From positions 27,127 to 91,126 of the forward strand of contig JAFSNR010000025.1 of the NCBI GenBank assembly GCA_017443345.1: a stretch of DNA of 64,000 bases, in the 5' to 3' direction. Positions within the stretch are counted from its first letter, which is position 1. The number at the start of each line of letters is the position of its first letter. Positions 42,126 through 51,248 of the stretch are shown piece by piece. The position numbers and the translations under genes were made by a program. Source of the DNA: Prevotella sp. (GTDB lineage: Bacteria > Bacteroidota > Bacteroidia > Bacteroidales > Bacteroidaceae). Below the pieces are notes generated by a model, which saw only the letters and a list, made by a program, of their open reading frames with translations, was not told the origin of the DNA and did no database searches.

Positions 42126-43934
42126 ATGCAAGATATCAGAAATATCGCAATTATTGCGCATGTAGACCACGGAAAAACGACACTCGTGGACAAGATGATG
42201 CTGGCAGGAAATCTCTTCCGTGAGGGACAGAACCTCAGCAATCAGGTGCTGGACGCAAACGACCTGGAGCGTGAGCGTGGTATCACCATTCTTTCGAAGA
42301 ACGTATCGATCAATTGGAAAGGAACGAAGATCAACATCATAGATACTCCAGGACACTCCGACTTTGGTGGAGAGGTTGAGCGTGTGCTCAATATGGCTGA
42401 CGGCTGTCTGCTGCTGGTCGACGCTTTTGAGGGACCGATGCCTCAGACGCGTTTCGTGCTGCAGAAGGCACTCCAGATAGGATTGAAGCCTATCGTGGTG
42501 GTCAATAAGGTGGATAAGCCTAACTGTCGCCCGGAAGAGGTCTATGAGATGGTATTCGACCTGATGTTCTCACTGAATGCCACTGAGGACCAGCTTGACT
42601 TCCCCGTTGTCTACGGTTCGGCCAAGAACGGCTGGATGGGTGAGGATTTCCGTAAGCCTACTGATAATATTACCTATTTATTGGATAAGATTATCGAGGT
42701 GATTCCTTCCCCCAAACAGATAGAGGGAACGCCCCAGATGCTGATTACCTCACTCGACTATTCGAGCTATCAGGGACGTATCGCCGTGGGACGTGTACAT
42801 CGCGGACAGTTGAAGGATGGCATGCAGGTGACGATTGCGCATCGCGACGGTTCGATGGAGAAGACTAAGATCAAGGAGTTGCATACGTTTGACGGTATGG
42901 GCCACGTTAGGACCGACTCGGTGGATTGTGGTGATATCTGTGCTGTGATAGGACTGGAGAAGTTCGAGATCGGCGATACGATCTGTGACTTGGAGAATCC
43001 CGAGCCGTTACCACCGATTGCCATCGACGAGCCTACGATGTCGATGCTCTTTACAATCAACGACTCGCCGTTCTTCGGTAAGGAGGGTAAGTTTGTGACC
43101 TCGCGTCATATCAACGATCGTCTGGAGAGGGAGCTGGAGAAGAATCTGGCCCTTCGTGTGGAGCCTTTCGAGGACTCTACCGATAAGTGGATTGTCTCAG
43201 GTCGTGGTGTGCTGCATCTTTCCGTGCTTGTGGAGACGATGCGCCGTGAGGGCTATGAGTTGCAGGTTGGACAGCCACAGGTAATATATAAGGTAATTGA
43301 CGGACAGAAGTGCGAACCTATCGAGGAACTTACCATCAACGTGCCCGAGGAGTTCTCGTCGAAGATGATTGATATGGTCACTCGTCGTAAGGGCGAGATG
43401 ACGTCGATGGAGAGTCAGGGTGAGCGTGTGAACATCGAGTTCGATATCCCCTCGCGCGGCATTATCGGTCTGCGTACCAATGTGCTGACAGCCTCTCAGG
43501 GTGAGGCTATCATGGCTCACCGCTTCAAGGAGTATCAGCCTTACAAGGGCGAGATAGAGCGTCGTGTCAACGGTTCGATGATCTCGATGGATACGGGTAA
43601 CGCCTATGCCTATGCCATCGACAAGCTGCAGGATCGCGGTAAGTTCTTTATCGACCCGGGTGAGGATGTGTATGCAGGTCAGGTGGTAGGCGAGCATGTG
43701 CACGACAACGATCTTGTGGTGAATGTGTGCAAGGCCAAGCAGTTGACAAACGTCCGCGCCTCAGGTACCGATGAGAAGGCCCGCATTATCCCGAAGACTG
43801 TCATGTCGCTTGAGGAATGTCTCGAATACATCAAGCAGGACGAGTTGGTGGAGGTTACTCCGAAGTCGATGCGTATGCGCAAGACCATCCTCGACCACGA
43901 TCAGCGGAAAAAGGCTGCGATTAAGCGAGAGTAG
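42126..43934 (+). CDS. typA: ribosome-associated GTPase TypA/BipA
   Basis: The protein has 602 residues. The GTPase domain has [36 protein letters not shown] and NKVDKP; the EF-G-like domains follow, with the BipA-specific C-terminal domain ([57 protein letters not shown]). It helps ribosome assembly and stress growth. The last codons (AAIKRE) coincide with the conserved flank of the bulged-hairpin element, so the C-terminus seems to be supplied by that repeat. Confidence 0.96.
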   Translation: MQDIRNIAIIAHVDHGKTTLVDKMMLAGNLFREGQNLSNQVLDANDLERERGITILSKNVSINWKGTKINIIDTPGHSDFGGEVERVLNMADGCLLLVDAFEGPMPQTRFVLQKALQIGLKPIVVVNKVDKPNCRPEEVYEMVFDLMFSLNATEDQLDFPVVYGSAKNGWMGEDFRKPTDNITYLLDKIIEVIPSPKQIEGTPQMLITSLDYSSYQGRIAVGRVHRGQLKDGMQVTIAHRDGSMEKTKIKELHTFDGMGHVRTDSVDCGDICAVIGLEKFEIGDTICDLENPEPLPPIAIDEPTMSMLFTINDSPFFGKEGKFVTSRHINDRLERELEKNLALRVEPFEDSTDKWIVSGRGVLHLSVLVETMRREGYELQVGQPQVIYKVIDGQKCEPIEELTINVPEEFSSKMIDMVTRRKGEMTSMESQGERVNIEFDIPSRGIIGLRTNVLTASQGEAIMAHRFKEYQPYKGEIERRVNGSMISMDTGNAYAYAIDKLQDRGKFFIDPGEDVYAGQVVGEHVHDNDLVVNVCKAKQLTNVRASGTDEKARIIPKTVMSLEECLEYIKQDELVEVTPKSMRMRKTILDHDQRKKAAIKRE

Positions 43935-44008
43935 AACAAAGCTTGCTTTAGTTCTACCGAGCGTGAGCAGGCTCGACAGTAGGTCAAGGCTGCGATTAAG
44001 CGAGAGTA
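43911..44008 (-). repeat. bulged-hairpin repeat element, copy 2, with 23-bp duplication of the typA end
   Basis: Read on the minus strand, CTCACGCTCGG is followed by the hairpin GTAGAAC-T-AAAGC-AA-GCTTT-GTTCTAC (43931-43957) and CTCGCTTAATCG. The 23 bp at 43911-43933 (end of typA) recur at 43986-44008. Compared with copy 1 the stem differs but stays paired, and the bulged T and AA loop are kept. Confidence 0.75.
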
Positions 44009-44017
44009 TAGAACAAT

Positions 44018-44043
44018 AATCCCCAACCAAGCGGTTGGGGATT
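44018..44043. terminator. terminator between typA and luxS
   Basis: A perfect 11-bp stem AATCCCCAACC (44018-44028) / GGTTGGGGATT (44033-44043) with a 4-nt loop, followed by CGTTTT, between convergent genes. Confidence 0.85.
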
Positions 44044-44047
44044 CGTT

Positions 44048-44542
44048 TTATGCATCAGCAAAGACTTTTCCGTCTTCGAGGGTGATCTGTAATTTCGTGT
44101 ACTCGCTGTGGAAATCGTTCTGAAGACGATCGAGATACCTGCGGCTCTCCCAATGACACATCGGCAGGTCATGTAACAGGTAGTTGCCACAAGCCTCAGG
44201 TCGTGTAGCGGGCACTTCCGTCTGTGTCAGAATCCATTGGAGACATCTGATAGTCAGGCTTCGCATGTCCTCAACCGAGTAAGTGCCTGTCATAATGATA
44301 TACATGCCTGTGAGACATCCCATAGGTCCTACATACACCACATCGTCTTTTGCCTCGGAATTGCGGAACCAGGTGGCCATCAGGTGTTCCAGACTATGCA
44401 TGGCAGCAGGAGCCACAGCAGGTTCCTTGTTCGGCTCTGTGATACGCAGGTCGAACGTTGTAAATCCTTTATCTTCGCGTGAGACGTAGATGCCCGGCTT
44501 CAGCTGGGTGTGGTCGATGGTGAAACTTTGTATGACTTCCAT
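44048..44542 (-). CDS. luxS: S-ribosylhomocysteine lyase
   Basis: The protein has 164 residues. The metal site HSLEH (His49, His53) and GPMGC (Cys76, active-site region) are present, as is the later ACGNYLLHDL. LuxS splits S-ribosylhomocysteine into homocysteine and DPD, the precursor of autoinducer AI-2. The ATG at 44542 gives the usual MEVIQSFTIDHTQLKPGIYVS start. It lies 31 nt after the nucleosidase that makes its substrate, with a heptamer array in the gap. Confidence 0.95.
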   Translation of the reverse strand: MEVIQSFTIDHTQLKPGIYVSREDKGFTTFDLRITEPNKEPAVAPAAMHSLEHLMATWFRNSEAKDDVVYVGPMGCLTGMYIIMTGTYSVEDMRSLTIRCLQWILTQTEVPATRPEACGNYLLHDLPMCHWESRRYLDRLQNDFHSEYTKLQITLEDGKVFADA

Positions 44543-44550
44543 AAAATAAG

Positions 44551-44578
44551 GGGTTAGGGGTGAGAGGTGAGGGTTAGA
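44551..44578. repeat. heptamer array (GGGTTAG/GGGTGAG) between pfs and luxS
   Basis: GGGTTAG, GGGTGAG, AGGTGAG, GGTTAGA; it overlaps the stop codon of the nucleosidase gene (44574-44576). Confidence 0.7.
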
Positions 44579-45224
44579 GAGACTCGATGAAGGTCTTGGT
44601 GACTTGGAAGGAGTTCTCTGCGATGGTGTCCCAGAAGTTATGATACTGAGAGGCGTCTGTGTCGCGCAGGGGGATGTCGCTGATGACGCGGAAGGAGATA
44701 AACGGCACCTTATATATATAACACGTGTGCGCGATGGCTGCACTCTCCATATCGACAGCTTTTGCCTCGGGGAAGTGACCGATGATCTCACGCATCTTCT
44801 CCTTGGAGTCGACAAACCAGTCACCAGTGACGATTAATCCTGGATGAATTGATAATTGACAATTGACAATTGATAATTCTTGCGCTTTGCGCAGGAGGTA
44901 GGGATCAGCCTGGAAACGGGCAGGCAGGCCTTGTACCTGTCCATACACCGTCGTGCTGTCGATGGCGGTACCACAATACACATCGTGGTAGGCGAGTTCT
45001 GAGCTCACCACCACATCCTGTACGTTGACATCATCGCCATTACCTCCTGCACAGCCAGAGGAGATGATGACATCGGGTTTATACTGGCGGATCATCTCCA
45101 CCGCCTGGATGGCGGCGTTTACCTTGCCGATACCGCTCTTCTGGAGGATCACCTTGTCTTCTGGGAATAATGGACGGAGCTGCTTCAGTTCCTTATCCAT
45201 TGCTACAATCATTCCTATTTTCAT
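44574..45224 (-). CDS. mtnN: 5'-methylthioadenosine/S-adenosylhomocysteine nucleosidase
   Basis: The protein has 216 residues. MKIGMIVAMDKELKQL, ISSGCAGGNGDDVNVQDVVVSSEL, AVDMESAAIAHTCY and FRVISDIPLRD are the family motifs for the nucleobase and ribose sites and the catalytic acid. It hydrolyses SAH and MTA and feeds LuxS. A four-unit heptamer array (44847-44878) codes for ELSIVNCQLSIH in the middle, an insertion in a surface region compared with the short family members. Confidence 0.93.
   Translation of the reverse strand: MKIGMIVAMDKELKQLRPLFPEDKVILQKSGIGKVNAAIQAVEMIRQYKPDVIISSGCAGGNGDDVNVQDVVVSSELAYHDVYCGTAIDSTTVYGQVQGLPARFQADPYLLRKAQELSIVNCQLSIHPGLIVTGDWFVDSKEKMREIIGHFPEAKAVDMESAAIAHTCYIYKVPFISFRVISDIPLRDTDASQYHNFWDTIAENSFQVTKTFIESL
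44847..44878. repeat. heptamer array (AATTGAC type) inside the nucleosidase gene
   Basis: AATTGAT, AATTGAC, AATTGAC, AATTGAT, AATT. On the other strand in shifted phase the units are TTGTCAA and TTATCAA, so most fit NNGTNRR. Confidence 0.8.
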
Positions 45225-45234
45225 ATTCTTATTG

Positions 45235-45263
45235 TTTACTCTTTTACCTTTTTACCTTTTCTC
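45235..45263. repeat. short tandem array at the 3' end of the SpoU gene
   Basis: On the minus strand GAGAAAA, GGTAAAAA, GGTAAAA, GAGTAAA. It codes for the last residues GKKVKE and the stop, and matches the array at 57941, which does the same for another gene. Confidence 0.65.
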
Positions 45264-46054
45264 TGGCGCACGGCTTCGTACATGAGGATGGCAGCAGAGA
45301 CGCTGACATTGAGTGAGTCGAGGCGTCCCAGCATAGGGATGCGGATATGGGCATCGGCTGCCTCGCGCCATTGAGGTGTCAAACCTGTTGATTCCGTTCC
45401 CATCACGATGGCCGTAGCCTGGCGTATGTCGTAGTCGTAGTATTCGTACGAGTCCTGCAATTGCGCTGTGAGGATACGCACCTTATGCTCTTTGAGGAAA
45501 GCAATGCACTCCTGCGACGTACAAACGGCTGTGGGCACACAGAACACGCCTCCGATACTGGCTCGAATCAGGTTGGGGTTATAGAGATCCGTCAAAGGAT
45601 CGCAGACGATGACAGCATCTACGCCTGCAGCCTCTGCTGTGCGCAGGATGGCTCCCAGGTTACCAGGCTTCTCCACGCTTTCAAGCACAATCACTAATGG
45701 GTTGTTTACGGTGGACAGTTTACGGTTTACAGATAATATGCTGTGGTCCTTGACTTTGGCAATGGCGATGAGGCCTTCAGTACTGCCACGATAGGCCATC
45801 TTCTCATAAACCTGTGGAGATACCCTTGTTACAGGGTAATCACCTGTAAACTGTAAACCGTCAACTGTCAACTGTACCCCGTCCACCGTAAACACCTCCA
45901 CAATCTCGTATCCGCAGGCGATGCAGTGCTCGATTTCGCGCTGGCCCTCAACCACGAAGAGCCCCTCCTCACGACGGAGCGAGGACTTCTGCTGTAAAGC
46001 CGCAACGTGCTTAATACGGGCGTTTTGGACGCTGGTAATGATATTTTCTTCCAT
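45236..46054 (-). CDS. SpoU/TrmH-family RNA 2'-O-methyltransferase
   Basis: The protein has 272 residues. The N-terminal RNA-binding domain (MEENIITSVQNARIKHVAALQQKSSLRREEGLFVVEGQREIE) is followed by the SPOUT knot with LESVEKPGNLGAILRTAEAAGVDAVIV, MGTESTGLTPQW and IPMLGRLDSLNVSVSAAILMYE. The substrate (rRNA or tRNA site) cannot be told from sequence. Two inverted heptamer arrays code for VFTVDGVQLTVDGLQFTG and HSILSVNRKLSTVNN, extra segments between the two domains, and a third array forms the C-terminus. Confidence 0.9.
   Translation of the reverse strand: MEENIITSVQNARIKHVAALQQKSSLRREEGLFVVEGQREIEHCIACGYEIVEVFTVDGVQLTVDGLQFTGDYPVTRVSPQVYEKMAYRGSTEGLIAIAKVKDHSILSVNRKLSTVNNPLVIVLESVEKPGNLGAILRTAEAAGVDAVIVCDPLTDLYNPNLIRASIGGVFCVPTAVCTSQECIAFLKEHKVRILTAQLQDSYEYYDYDIRQATAIVMGTESTGLTPQWREAADAHIRIPMLGRLDSLNVSVSAAILMYEAVRQRKGKKVKE
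45704..45732. repeat. heptamer array (GTTTACG type) inside the SpoU gene
   Basis: GTTTACG, GTGGACA, GTTTACG, GTTTACA, G. Inverted relative to the array at 45844. Confidence 0.8.
45844..45893. repeat. heptamer array (7 units, CTGTAAA/CCGTCAA) inside the SpoU gene
   Basis: CTGTAAA, CTGTAAA, CCGTCAA, CTGTCAA, CTGTACC, CCGTCCA, CCGTAAA: the longest heptamer array of the window. Confidence 0.85.
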
Positions 46055-46065
46055 ATTTCGGATGC

Positions 46066-46095
46066 AAAGTTAGTGATTTTTTTGTAAATCGCAAA
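46066..46095 (-). promoter_or_regulatory. promoter for the SpoU gene
   Basis: On the minus strand TTTG (46092-46095), an 18-bp spacer and TAACTTTG (46066-46073), directly before the ATG. Confidence 0.6.
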
Positions 46096-46111
46096 AAAAA
46101 CACTAACTTTG
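46081..46111 (+). promoter_or_regulatory. promoter for yfhO and fkp, overlapping the divergent one
   Basis: TTTG at 46081-46084, a 19-bp spacer and TAACTTTG at 46104-46111. The two promoters overlap, so only one polymerase can sit here at a time. Confidence 0.65.
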
Positions 46112-46138
46112 CACGCAGAATAAAAAAACTTGCAAGTT

Positions 46139-48628
46139 ATGACATTATTGAAAAAGTGCCTGCCCGATGTTTTGGCAGTGCTATTGTTCGCCGTTCTGGC
46201 TTTTGCCTATTTCTTCCCTGCAGACATCGAGGGACGAATCCTTTATCGTCATGATGCCTCTGCAGGACGTGGTGCTGGTCAGGAGGGTATCGAGTATCTT
46301 CAGAAGACTGGTGAACGAAGCCGTTGGACCAATGCTTTGTTTGGTGGTATGCCCACCTATCAGATGGCCCCTTCCTACGGATCGACGAATCTGTTGACGA
46401 AGGTGGTGAACGCCTATCATCTGTGGTTGCCTGAGAACGTGTGGTATGTATTCGCCTACCTCCTGGGCTTCTATATCCTGCTCAGGGCATTCGACTTCCG
46501 TCAGCATCTGGCAGCCTTAGGCTCCATTATCTGGGCTTTCTCCACCTATTTCCTGATCATCATTGCTGCAGGCCATATCTGGAAGGTATGGGCGTTGGCC
46601 TATCTGCCACCGATGATAGCTGGTCTGGTTCTGGCTTATCGGGGGAAATATCTCTGGGGATTGTTGTTGACAGCCGTCTTTACAGCCTTTGAGATCAATG
46701 CGAACCACGTGCAGATGACCTATTATTACCTGTTTATTATCATCGCGATGGTGATAGCCTGGCTCATAGAGGCCATCAAGGAGAAACAGATGGCTCGGTT
46801 CCTGAAGGCTACTGCCGTTTGTCTTGTTGGAGCTGCCATCGGTGTGAGCATCAATCTCTCGAACCTCTATCATACCTGGCAGTACAGTAAGGAGTCGATG
46901 CGTGGTAAGAGTGAACTGGTGAAGGAGAACAGCAGCAACCAGACGAGTAGTGGTCTGGAGCGCGATTATATCACCCAGTGGAGCTACGGCATCGGTGAGA
47001 CGTGGACGCTGCTGATCCCTAACACCAAGGGTGGCGCCTCGATGCCTTTGAGTCAGAGTGAGACAGCGATGAAGCATGCAGATCAAGATTTCCTGCCCAT
47101 CTATCAGCAGATAGGCCAGTATTGGGGTGAACAACCTGGTACGAGTGGCCCTGTCTATGTCGGTGCTTTCGTGATGATGCTCTTTATTCTGGGCCTGTTT
47201 ATCGTGAAAGGTCCTGTGAAGTGGGCCGTGCTGGCTGTGACCATCCTCTCGATCCTCTTGTCGTGGGGTAAGAATTTTATGGGCTTTACCGATTTCTTCA
47301 TCGATTATGTGCCCATGTATGCGAAGTTCCGTACGGTAGCTTCCATTCTCGTGATAGCTGAGTTTACGATTCCCCTGTTGGCCATGCTGGCTTTGAAAGA
47401 ATTGTTTACATCTGTAAACCGTAAACCGTCAACTGTAAACAAATACATACTGATTAGCTTCCTCCTGACGGGTGGTATCGCCCTGCTTTTTGCCGTGATG
47501 CCCTCGATGTTCTTTGATAGCTTCATTTCCACCAGTGAGATGCATGCTATCAAGAGTCTGCCAGCTGAGTATATCCAGCCCTTGGTGGCCAATCTGACGG
47601 AGATGCGACAGGCTGTGTTTACCTCCGACTGTTGGCGCACGTTCGTGATCATCGTCCTGGGTACATGCCTCTTGTTATTATGTCAATATGGTAAGCTCAA
47701 TCCTGAATACACGGTGGGGGCTATTCTCGTGCTCTGTCTGATTGACCTGTGGCAGGTGAATAAGCGTTATCTGAACGATGAGATGTTCGTACCTGAGGCC
47801 GAGCGTGAGGCTCCTCAGCAGAAGACACAGACTGACGAGCTGATCCTGCGCGATCAGAATCTCGACTATCGTGTGCTGAATCTGGCATCTAATACCTTCA
47901 ATGAGAACGAGACTTCTTATTATCATAAGAGCGTCGGTGGCTACCATGCTGCCAAGTTGCGCCGTTATCAGGAGATGATCGAGGCTTATATCAATCCCGA
48001 GATGCAGTCGCTCTTTAAGGGCGTTTCTGAAGCTGGTGGAGACATGACACAGGTGAATGGCGACAGTATCTGTCCTGTTCTGAACATGTTGAACACCCGC
48101 TACTTCATATTCCCTTTGCAAGGTGGTCAGACGGTACCCATCCAGAATCCGTATGCCTATGGTAATGCATGGTTTGTCGACAAGCTCGATTACGTGGACA
48201 ATGCCAACGATGAGATTGCTGCTGTCGGAAAGATCGACCTGCGTCATCAGGCTGTGGCTGATTCAAAGTTCAAGGAACAGCTTGGTGAAGCAACTGCACA
48301 GGATACACTCAGCGTGGTGACGATTACCTCGTATGAGCCTAATCGCCTGACCTATGAGGTAAGCTCTGACAAGGGTGGTGTGCTCGTGTTCTCAGAGATC
48401 TATTATCCAGGTTGGGAAGCTAAGGTTGATGGCCAGCCTGTAGAGTTAGGTCGTGTGGATTATATTCTTCGCGCCTTGAATATCCAGCCTGGCAAGCACG
48501 AGGTGGAACTGTCGTTCTTCCCGAAGTCGGTGAATGCGACAGAGACCGTTGCCTACGTGGCTTATGTGCTCTTGCTCTTGTTGGTATTAGGTGGTGTCTT
48601 CATGGAGTATCGACGACGGAAAATATGA
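46139..48628 (+). CDS. YfhO-family membrane protein
   Basis: The protein has 829 residues with about a dozen spans through residue 560 and a C-terminal beta-rich external domain (TYEVSSDKGGVLVFSEIYYPGWEAKVDGQPVELGRVDYILRALNIQPGKHEVELSFFPKS), which is the YfhO signature. In Gram-positive relatives YfhO is a GT-C-like glycosyltransferase for lipid or teichoic acid decoration; the role here is unknown. A heptamer array (47404-47440) codes for SVNRKPSTVNK in one loop. It overlaps fkp by 4 nt. The ATG at 46139 follows the promoter. Confidence 0.88.
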   Translation: MTLLKKCLPDVLAVLLFAVLAFAYFFPADIEGRILYRHDASAGRGAGQEGIEYLQKTGERSRWTNALFGGMPTYQMAPSYGSTNLLTKVVNAYHLWLPENVWYVFAYLLGFYILLRAFDFRQHLAALGSIIWAFSTYFLIIIAAGHIWKVWALAYLPPMIAGLVLAYRGKYLWGLLLTAVFTAFEINANHVQMTYYYLFIIIAMVIAWLIEAIKEKQMARFLKATAVCLVGAAIGVSINLSNLYHTWQYSKESMRGKSELVKENSSNQTSSGLERDYITQWSYGIGETWTLLIPNTKGGASMPLSQSETAMKHADQDFLPIYQQIGQYWGEQPGTSGPVYVGAFVMMLFILGLFIVKGPVKWAVLAVTILSILLSWGKNFMGFTDFFIDYVPMYAKFRTVASILVIAEFTIPLLAMLALKELFTSVNRKPSTVNKYILISFLLTGGIALLFAVMPSMFFDSFISTSEMHAIKSLPAEYIQPLVANLTEMRQAVFTSDCWRTFVIIVLGTCLLLLCQYGKLNPEYTVGAILVLCLIDLWQVNKRYLNDEMFVPEAEREAPQQKTQTDELILRDQNLDYRVLNLASNTFNENETSYYHKSVGGYHAAKLRRYQEMIEAYINPEMQSLFKGVSEAGGDMTQVNGDSICPVLNMLNTRYFIFPLQGGQTVPIQNPYAYGNAWFVDKLDYVDNANDEIAAVGKIDLRHQAVADSKFKEQLGEATAQDTLSVVTITSYEPNRLTYEVSSDKGGVLVFSEIYYPGWEAKVDGQPVELGRVDYILRALNIQPGKHEVELSFFPKSVNATETVAYVAYVLLLLLVLGGVFMEYRRRKI
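47404..47440. repeat. heptamer array (CTGTAAA/CCGTAAA) inside yfhO
   Basis: GTTTACA, then T, then CTGTAAA, CCGTAAA, CCGTCAA, CTGTAAA, C. The first unit is inverted to the others. Confidence 0.8.
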
Positions 48629-51234
48629 AAAAGCTGCTTTCTTTGCCACCAAATCTGGTGGGTGCGTTTCATGAGGTAACAGGTCTGAGTCCTGAGAACT
48701 ACTTCTGTACCTGCGATCCTGTAGGTCATCGTCTGGGTAGTGGTGGAGGAACCACCTGGTTGCTTCAGGAGGCCTGTAGAAGTGAAAAGAGAGAGGTGGA
48801 AAGTGAAGAGTCATTTCTTTCATGGCTCGCACAGGAGAAACGTATCCTGATCCATGCAGGTGGACAGAGCAAGCGACTGCCCAGCTATGCTGTCTCAGGT
48901 AAGATCCTGATTCCGCTTCCCGTCTTCCGTTGGGAACGTGGACAGAAGCTCTCACAGGATCTGCTGAGCGTACAGTTGCCCCTCTACGAGAAAATGATGC
49001 GGATGGCCCCCGATCATATTCATACGATGATTGTCAGTGGCGATGTGCTGATTCGTGCCACCCAGCCTCTTCAGCCTATTCCTGACGCTGATGTCGTGTG
49101 CTATGGTCTCTGGCTCGATGCCTCTGTGGCCAGGAATCATGGGGTGTTTGTCAGTAGCCGTCGCACACCGTCTGTGTTGAAACAGATGTTGCAGAAGCCA
49201 TCGGTGGCCACTCTTAGTGATCTGCAGAAGGATCATTTCTATCTGACGGATATCGGTGTGTGGATGCTTAGCGATAAGGCAGTCAGATTGCTCACCAAGA
49301 AATGTCAGGATGAAAACAGACAATTAAAAGAATACGATCTCTATGGTGAGTTTGGCTGTTGTCTGGGCACAGATCCAACGATCGTCGACGAAGAACTGCG
49401 CCAGTTGAAGGTGGCCATTGTCCCCTTGGCTGGTGGCGAGTTCTATCATTTCGGTACTTCACGTGAGATGATCAGTTCGACCCTGCGTCTTCAGAACCTC
49501 GTCAACGATCAGCGACAGATCATGCACCTCGACCGTAAGCCGCATCCCAGCATTTTCGTACAGAATGCGATGACTGAGATCCCATTGACAGAGGAGAACA
49601 CCAACGTGTGGATAGAGAATTCCTATATAGGTAAACGTTGGCGCCTGACGCACGACCATGTGATTACAGGTGTACCCGAGAATGATTGGGACATCAGCCT
49701 TGAACCTGGTGAATGTATCGACGTGGTGCCAGTCGGTGACAGTGACTATGAGATACGTCGCTATCGCATCGATGAGCCTCAGAATAGCAATGAACTCGCA
49801 GAGCGCGCCAATCTGCGTCGGCTCTTTGATCAGCGCAGGAAGTTCCGTAAGCAGAACTGGAGTGCATTGGCCCGTAACTGGAGTCACAGCGTGTTCTATC
49901 AGTTGGATTTGGCTGATGCTGCAGAACAGTTCAAGAAGGAACAGATACCCATGCCTGCGCCGTTGTTGGAAGATGCACCGTTGATGACACGTATCCATGA
50001 TGCCATGTTCCGTGGGCAAAGTGAACAGGCTTTCGCCTTGCTCCGTGAAGGACTCTGTTCGTATGCTGCTGACAATCAACAGCGACCGTCTCTGTGCGTT
50101 GCTGAAGATCAGATCGTATGGGGACGTTCTCCTGTACGTATAGACATTGCTGGCGGATGGACTGACACACCGCCTTACTGTCTGATGGAAGGTGGCAATG
50201 TCATCAACCTCGCGATAGAACTGAATGGACAGCCTCCATTGCAGACGTACGTGCGCCCCTCGAAGGAGCTGCGAATCGTGTTACGAAGCATCGACCTTGG
50301 TGCGATGGAAGTCGTGGAGACCTTTGAGCAGCTGACGGATTTTATGCATGTCGGCTCGCCTTTCTCCATCCCTAAAGCCGCTCTCGTTCTGGCAGGCTTC
50401 GGATCTGGCTATCCATCCTCTACGCATAACTCACCACTCGGCTCTGGCGCTTCGCTCCGTGAAGAACTTGAGGCCTTTGGCTGTGGTATCGAACTGACGT
50501 TGCTCTCTGCCATTCCTGCAGGTAGTGGTCTGGGCACCTCGAGCATCCTTGCTGCAACCGTATTGGGAGCCCTCAATGATTTCTGTGGGCTTGGATGGGA
50601 TAAGAATGAGATTGGACGCCGTACCCTGATACTCGAACAGATGCTGACAACTGGTGGCGGATGGCAAGACCAGTTCGGTGGTGTCTTAGGTGGTGTAAAA
50701 CTCTTGCAGACGGGTAGGGGATTCGATCAGAGTCCTCAGGTGAGATGGTTACCAAACGATCTGTGGATCCAACCCGAATATCGCCCTTGTCATCTGTTGT
50801 ATTACACGGGTATCACGCGTACCGCCAAACAGATCCTGGCAGAGATTGTCCGTAGAATGTTCCTGAATCATGGCGACGAACTGGCATTGTTGCGTGAGAT
50901 GAAGGAACACACGATGGAGATGTATGAAGCCATCCAGCAGAACGATTTCCTGCGCATGGGCAAGCTGATGCGTCGTACCTGGGAGCAGAACCAGCAGCTC
51001 GACAGTGGAACGAATCCACCAGCAGTAAAGGCACTGACGGATCTTGTCGATGACCTCTGTCTCAGTTACAAGTTGCCTGGTGCAGGTGGTGGTGGCTATC
51101 TCTATATGATAGCCAAGGATCCAGAGGCTGCAGCTCGCATCAAACAGACGCTGAATACACATTGTCTGAACAAGAATGCCCGTTTTGTGGAGATGACACT
51201 CTCTACGACGGGACAGCAGATTAGTAGGAGTTGA
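48625..51234 (+). CDS. fkp: bifunctional L-fucokinase/GDP-fucose pyrophosphorylase
   Basis: The protein has 869 residues. The N-terminal half is the guanylyltransferase (ILIHAGGQSKRLPSYAVSGKILIPLPVF; GVWMLSDKAV), the C-terminal half a GHMP kinase: GGWTDTPPYCLMEGGN, IPAGSGLGTSSILAATVLGAL (ATP loop) and LPGAGGGGYLYMIAKD. It turns salvaged L-fucose into GDP-fucose for capsule and glycoprotein fucosylation, as known for Bacteroides fragilis Fkp (949 residues). A heptamer array codes for RSEKREVESEES near residue 53. It overlaps yfhO by 4 nt. Confidence 0.93.
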   Translation: MKKLLSLPPNLVGAFHEVTGLSPENYFCTCDPVGHRLGSGGGTTWLLQEACRSEKREVESEESFLSWLAQEKRILIHAGGQSKRLPSYAVSGKILIPLPVFRWERGQKLSQDLLSVQLPLYEKMMRMAPDHIHTMIVSGDVLIRATQPLQPIPDADVVCYGLWLDASVARNHGVFVSSRRTPSVLKQMLQKPSVATLSDLQKDHFYLTDIGVWMLSDKAVRLLTKKCQDENRQLKEYDLYGEFGCCLGTDPTIVDEELRQLKVAIVPLAGGEFYHFGTSREMISSTLRLQNLVNDQRQIMHLDRKPHPSIFVQNAMTEIPLTEENTNVWIENSYIGKRWRLTHDHVITGVPENDWDISLEPGECIDVVPVGDSDYEIRRYRIDEPQNSNELAERANLRRLFDQRRKFRKQNWSALARNWSHSVFYQLDLADAAEQFKKEQIPMPAPLLEDAPLMTRIHDAMFRGQSEQAFALLREGLCSYAADNQQRPSLCVAEDQIVWGRSPVRIDIAGGWTDTPPYCLMEGGNVINLAIELNGQPPLQTYVRPSKELRIVLRSIDLGAMEVVETFEQLTDFMHVGSPFSIPKAALVLAGFGSGYPSSTHNSPLGSGASLREELEAFGCGIELTLLSAIPAGSGLGTSSILAATVLGALNDFCGLGWDKNEIGRRTLILEQMLTTGGGWQDQFGGVLGGVKLLQTGRGFDQSPQVRWLPNDLWIQPEYRPCHLLYYTGITRTAKQILAEIVRRMFLNHGDELALLREMKEHTMEMYEAIQQNDFLRMGKLMRRTWEQNQQLDSGTNPPAVKALTDLVDDLCLSYKLPGAGGGGYLYMIAKDPEAAARIKQTLNTHCLNKNARFVEMTLSTTGQQISRS
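48781..48811. repeat. heptamer array (AGTGAAA type) inside fkp
   Basis: AGTGAAA, AGAGAGA, GGTGGAA, AGTGAAG, AGT. Unit order matches the intergenic array at 29124, so these look like copies of one larger sequence. Confidence 0.8.
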
Positions 51235-51248
51235 AAGTTGAGAGTTGA
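51228..51248. repeat. heptamer array (GAGTTGA type) between fkp and the GSCFA gene
   Basis: GAGTTGA, AAGTTGA, GAGTTGA, running through the fkp stop codon to the next ATG. Confidence 0.7.

Noticed and set aside
44048-44824. Longer luxS frame starting inside the nucleosidase gene
   Set aside because: The first 94 residues are an out-of-frame reading of the nucleosidase; the ATG at 44542 gives the conserved LuxS start.
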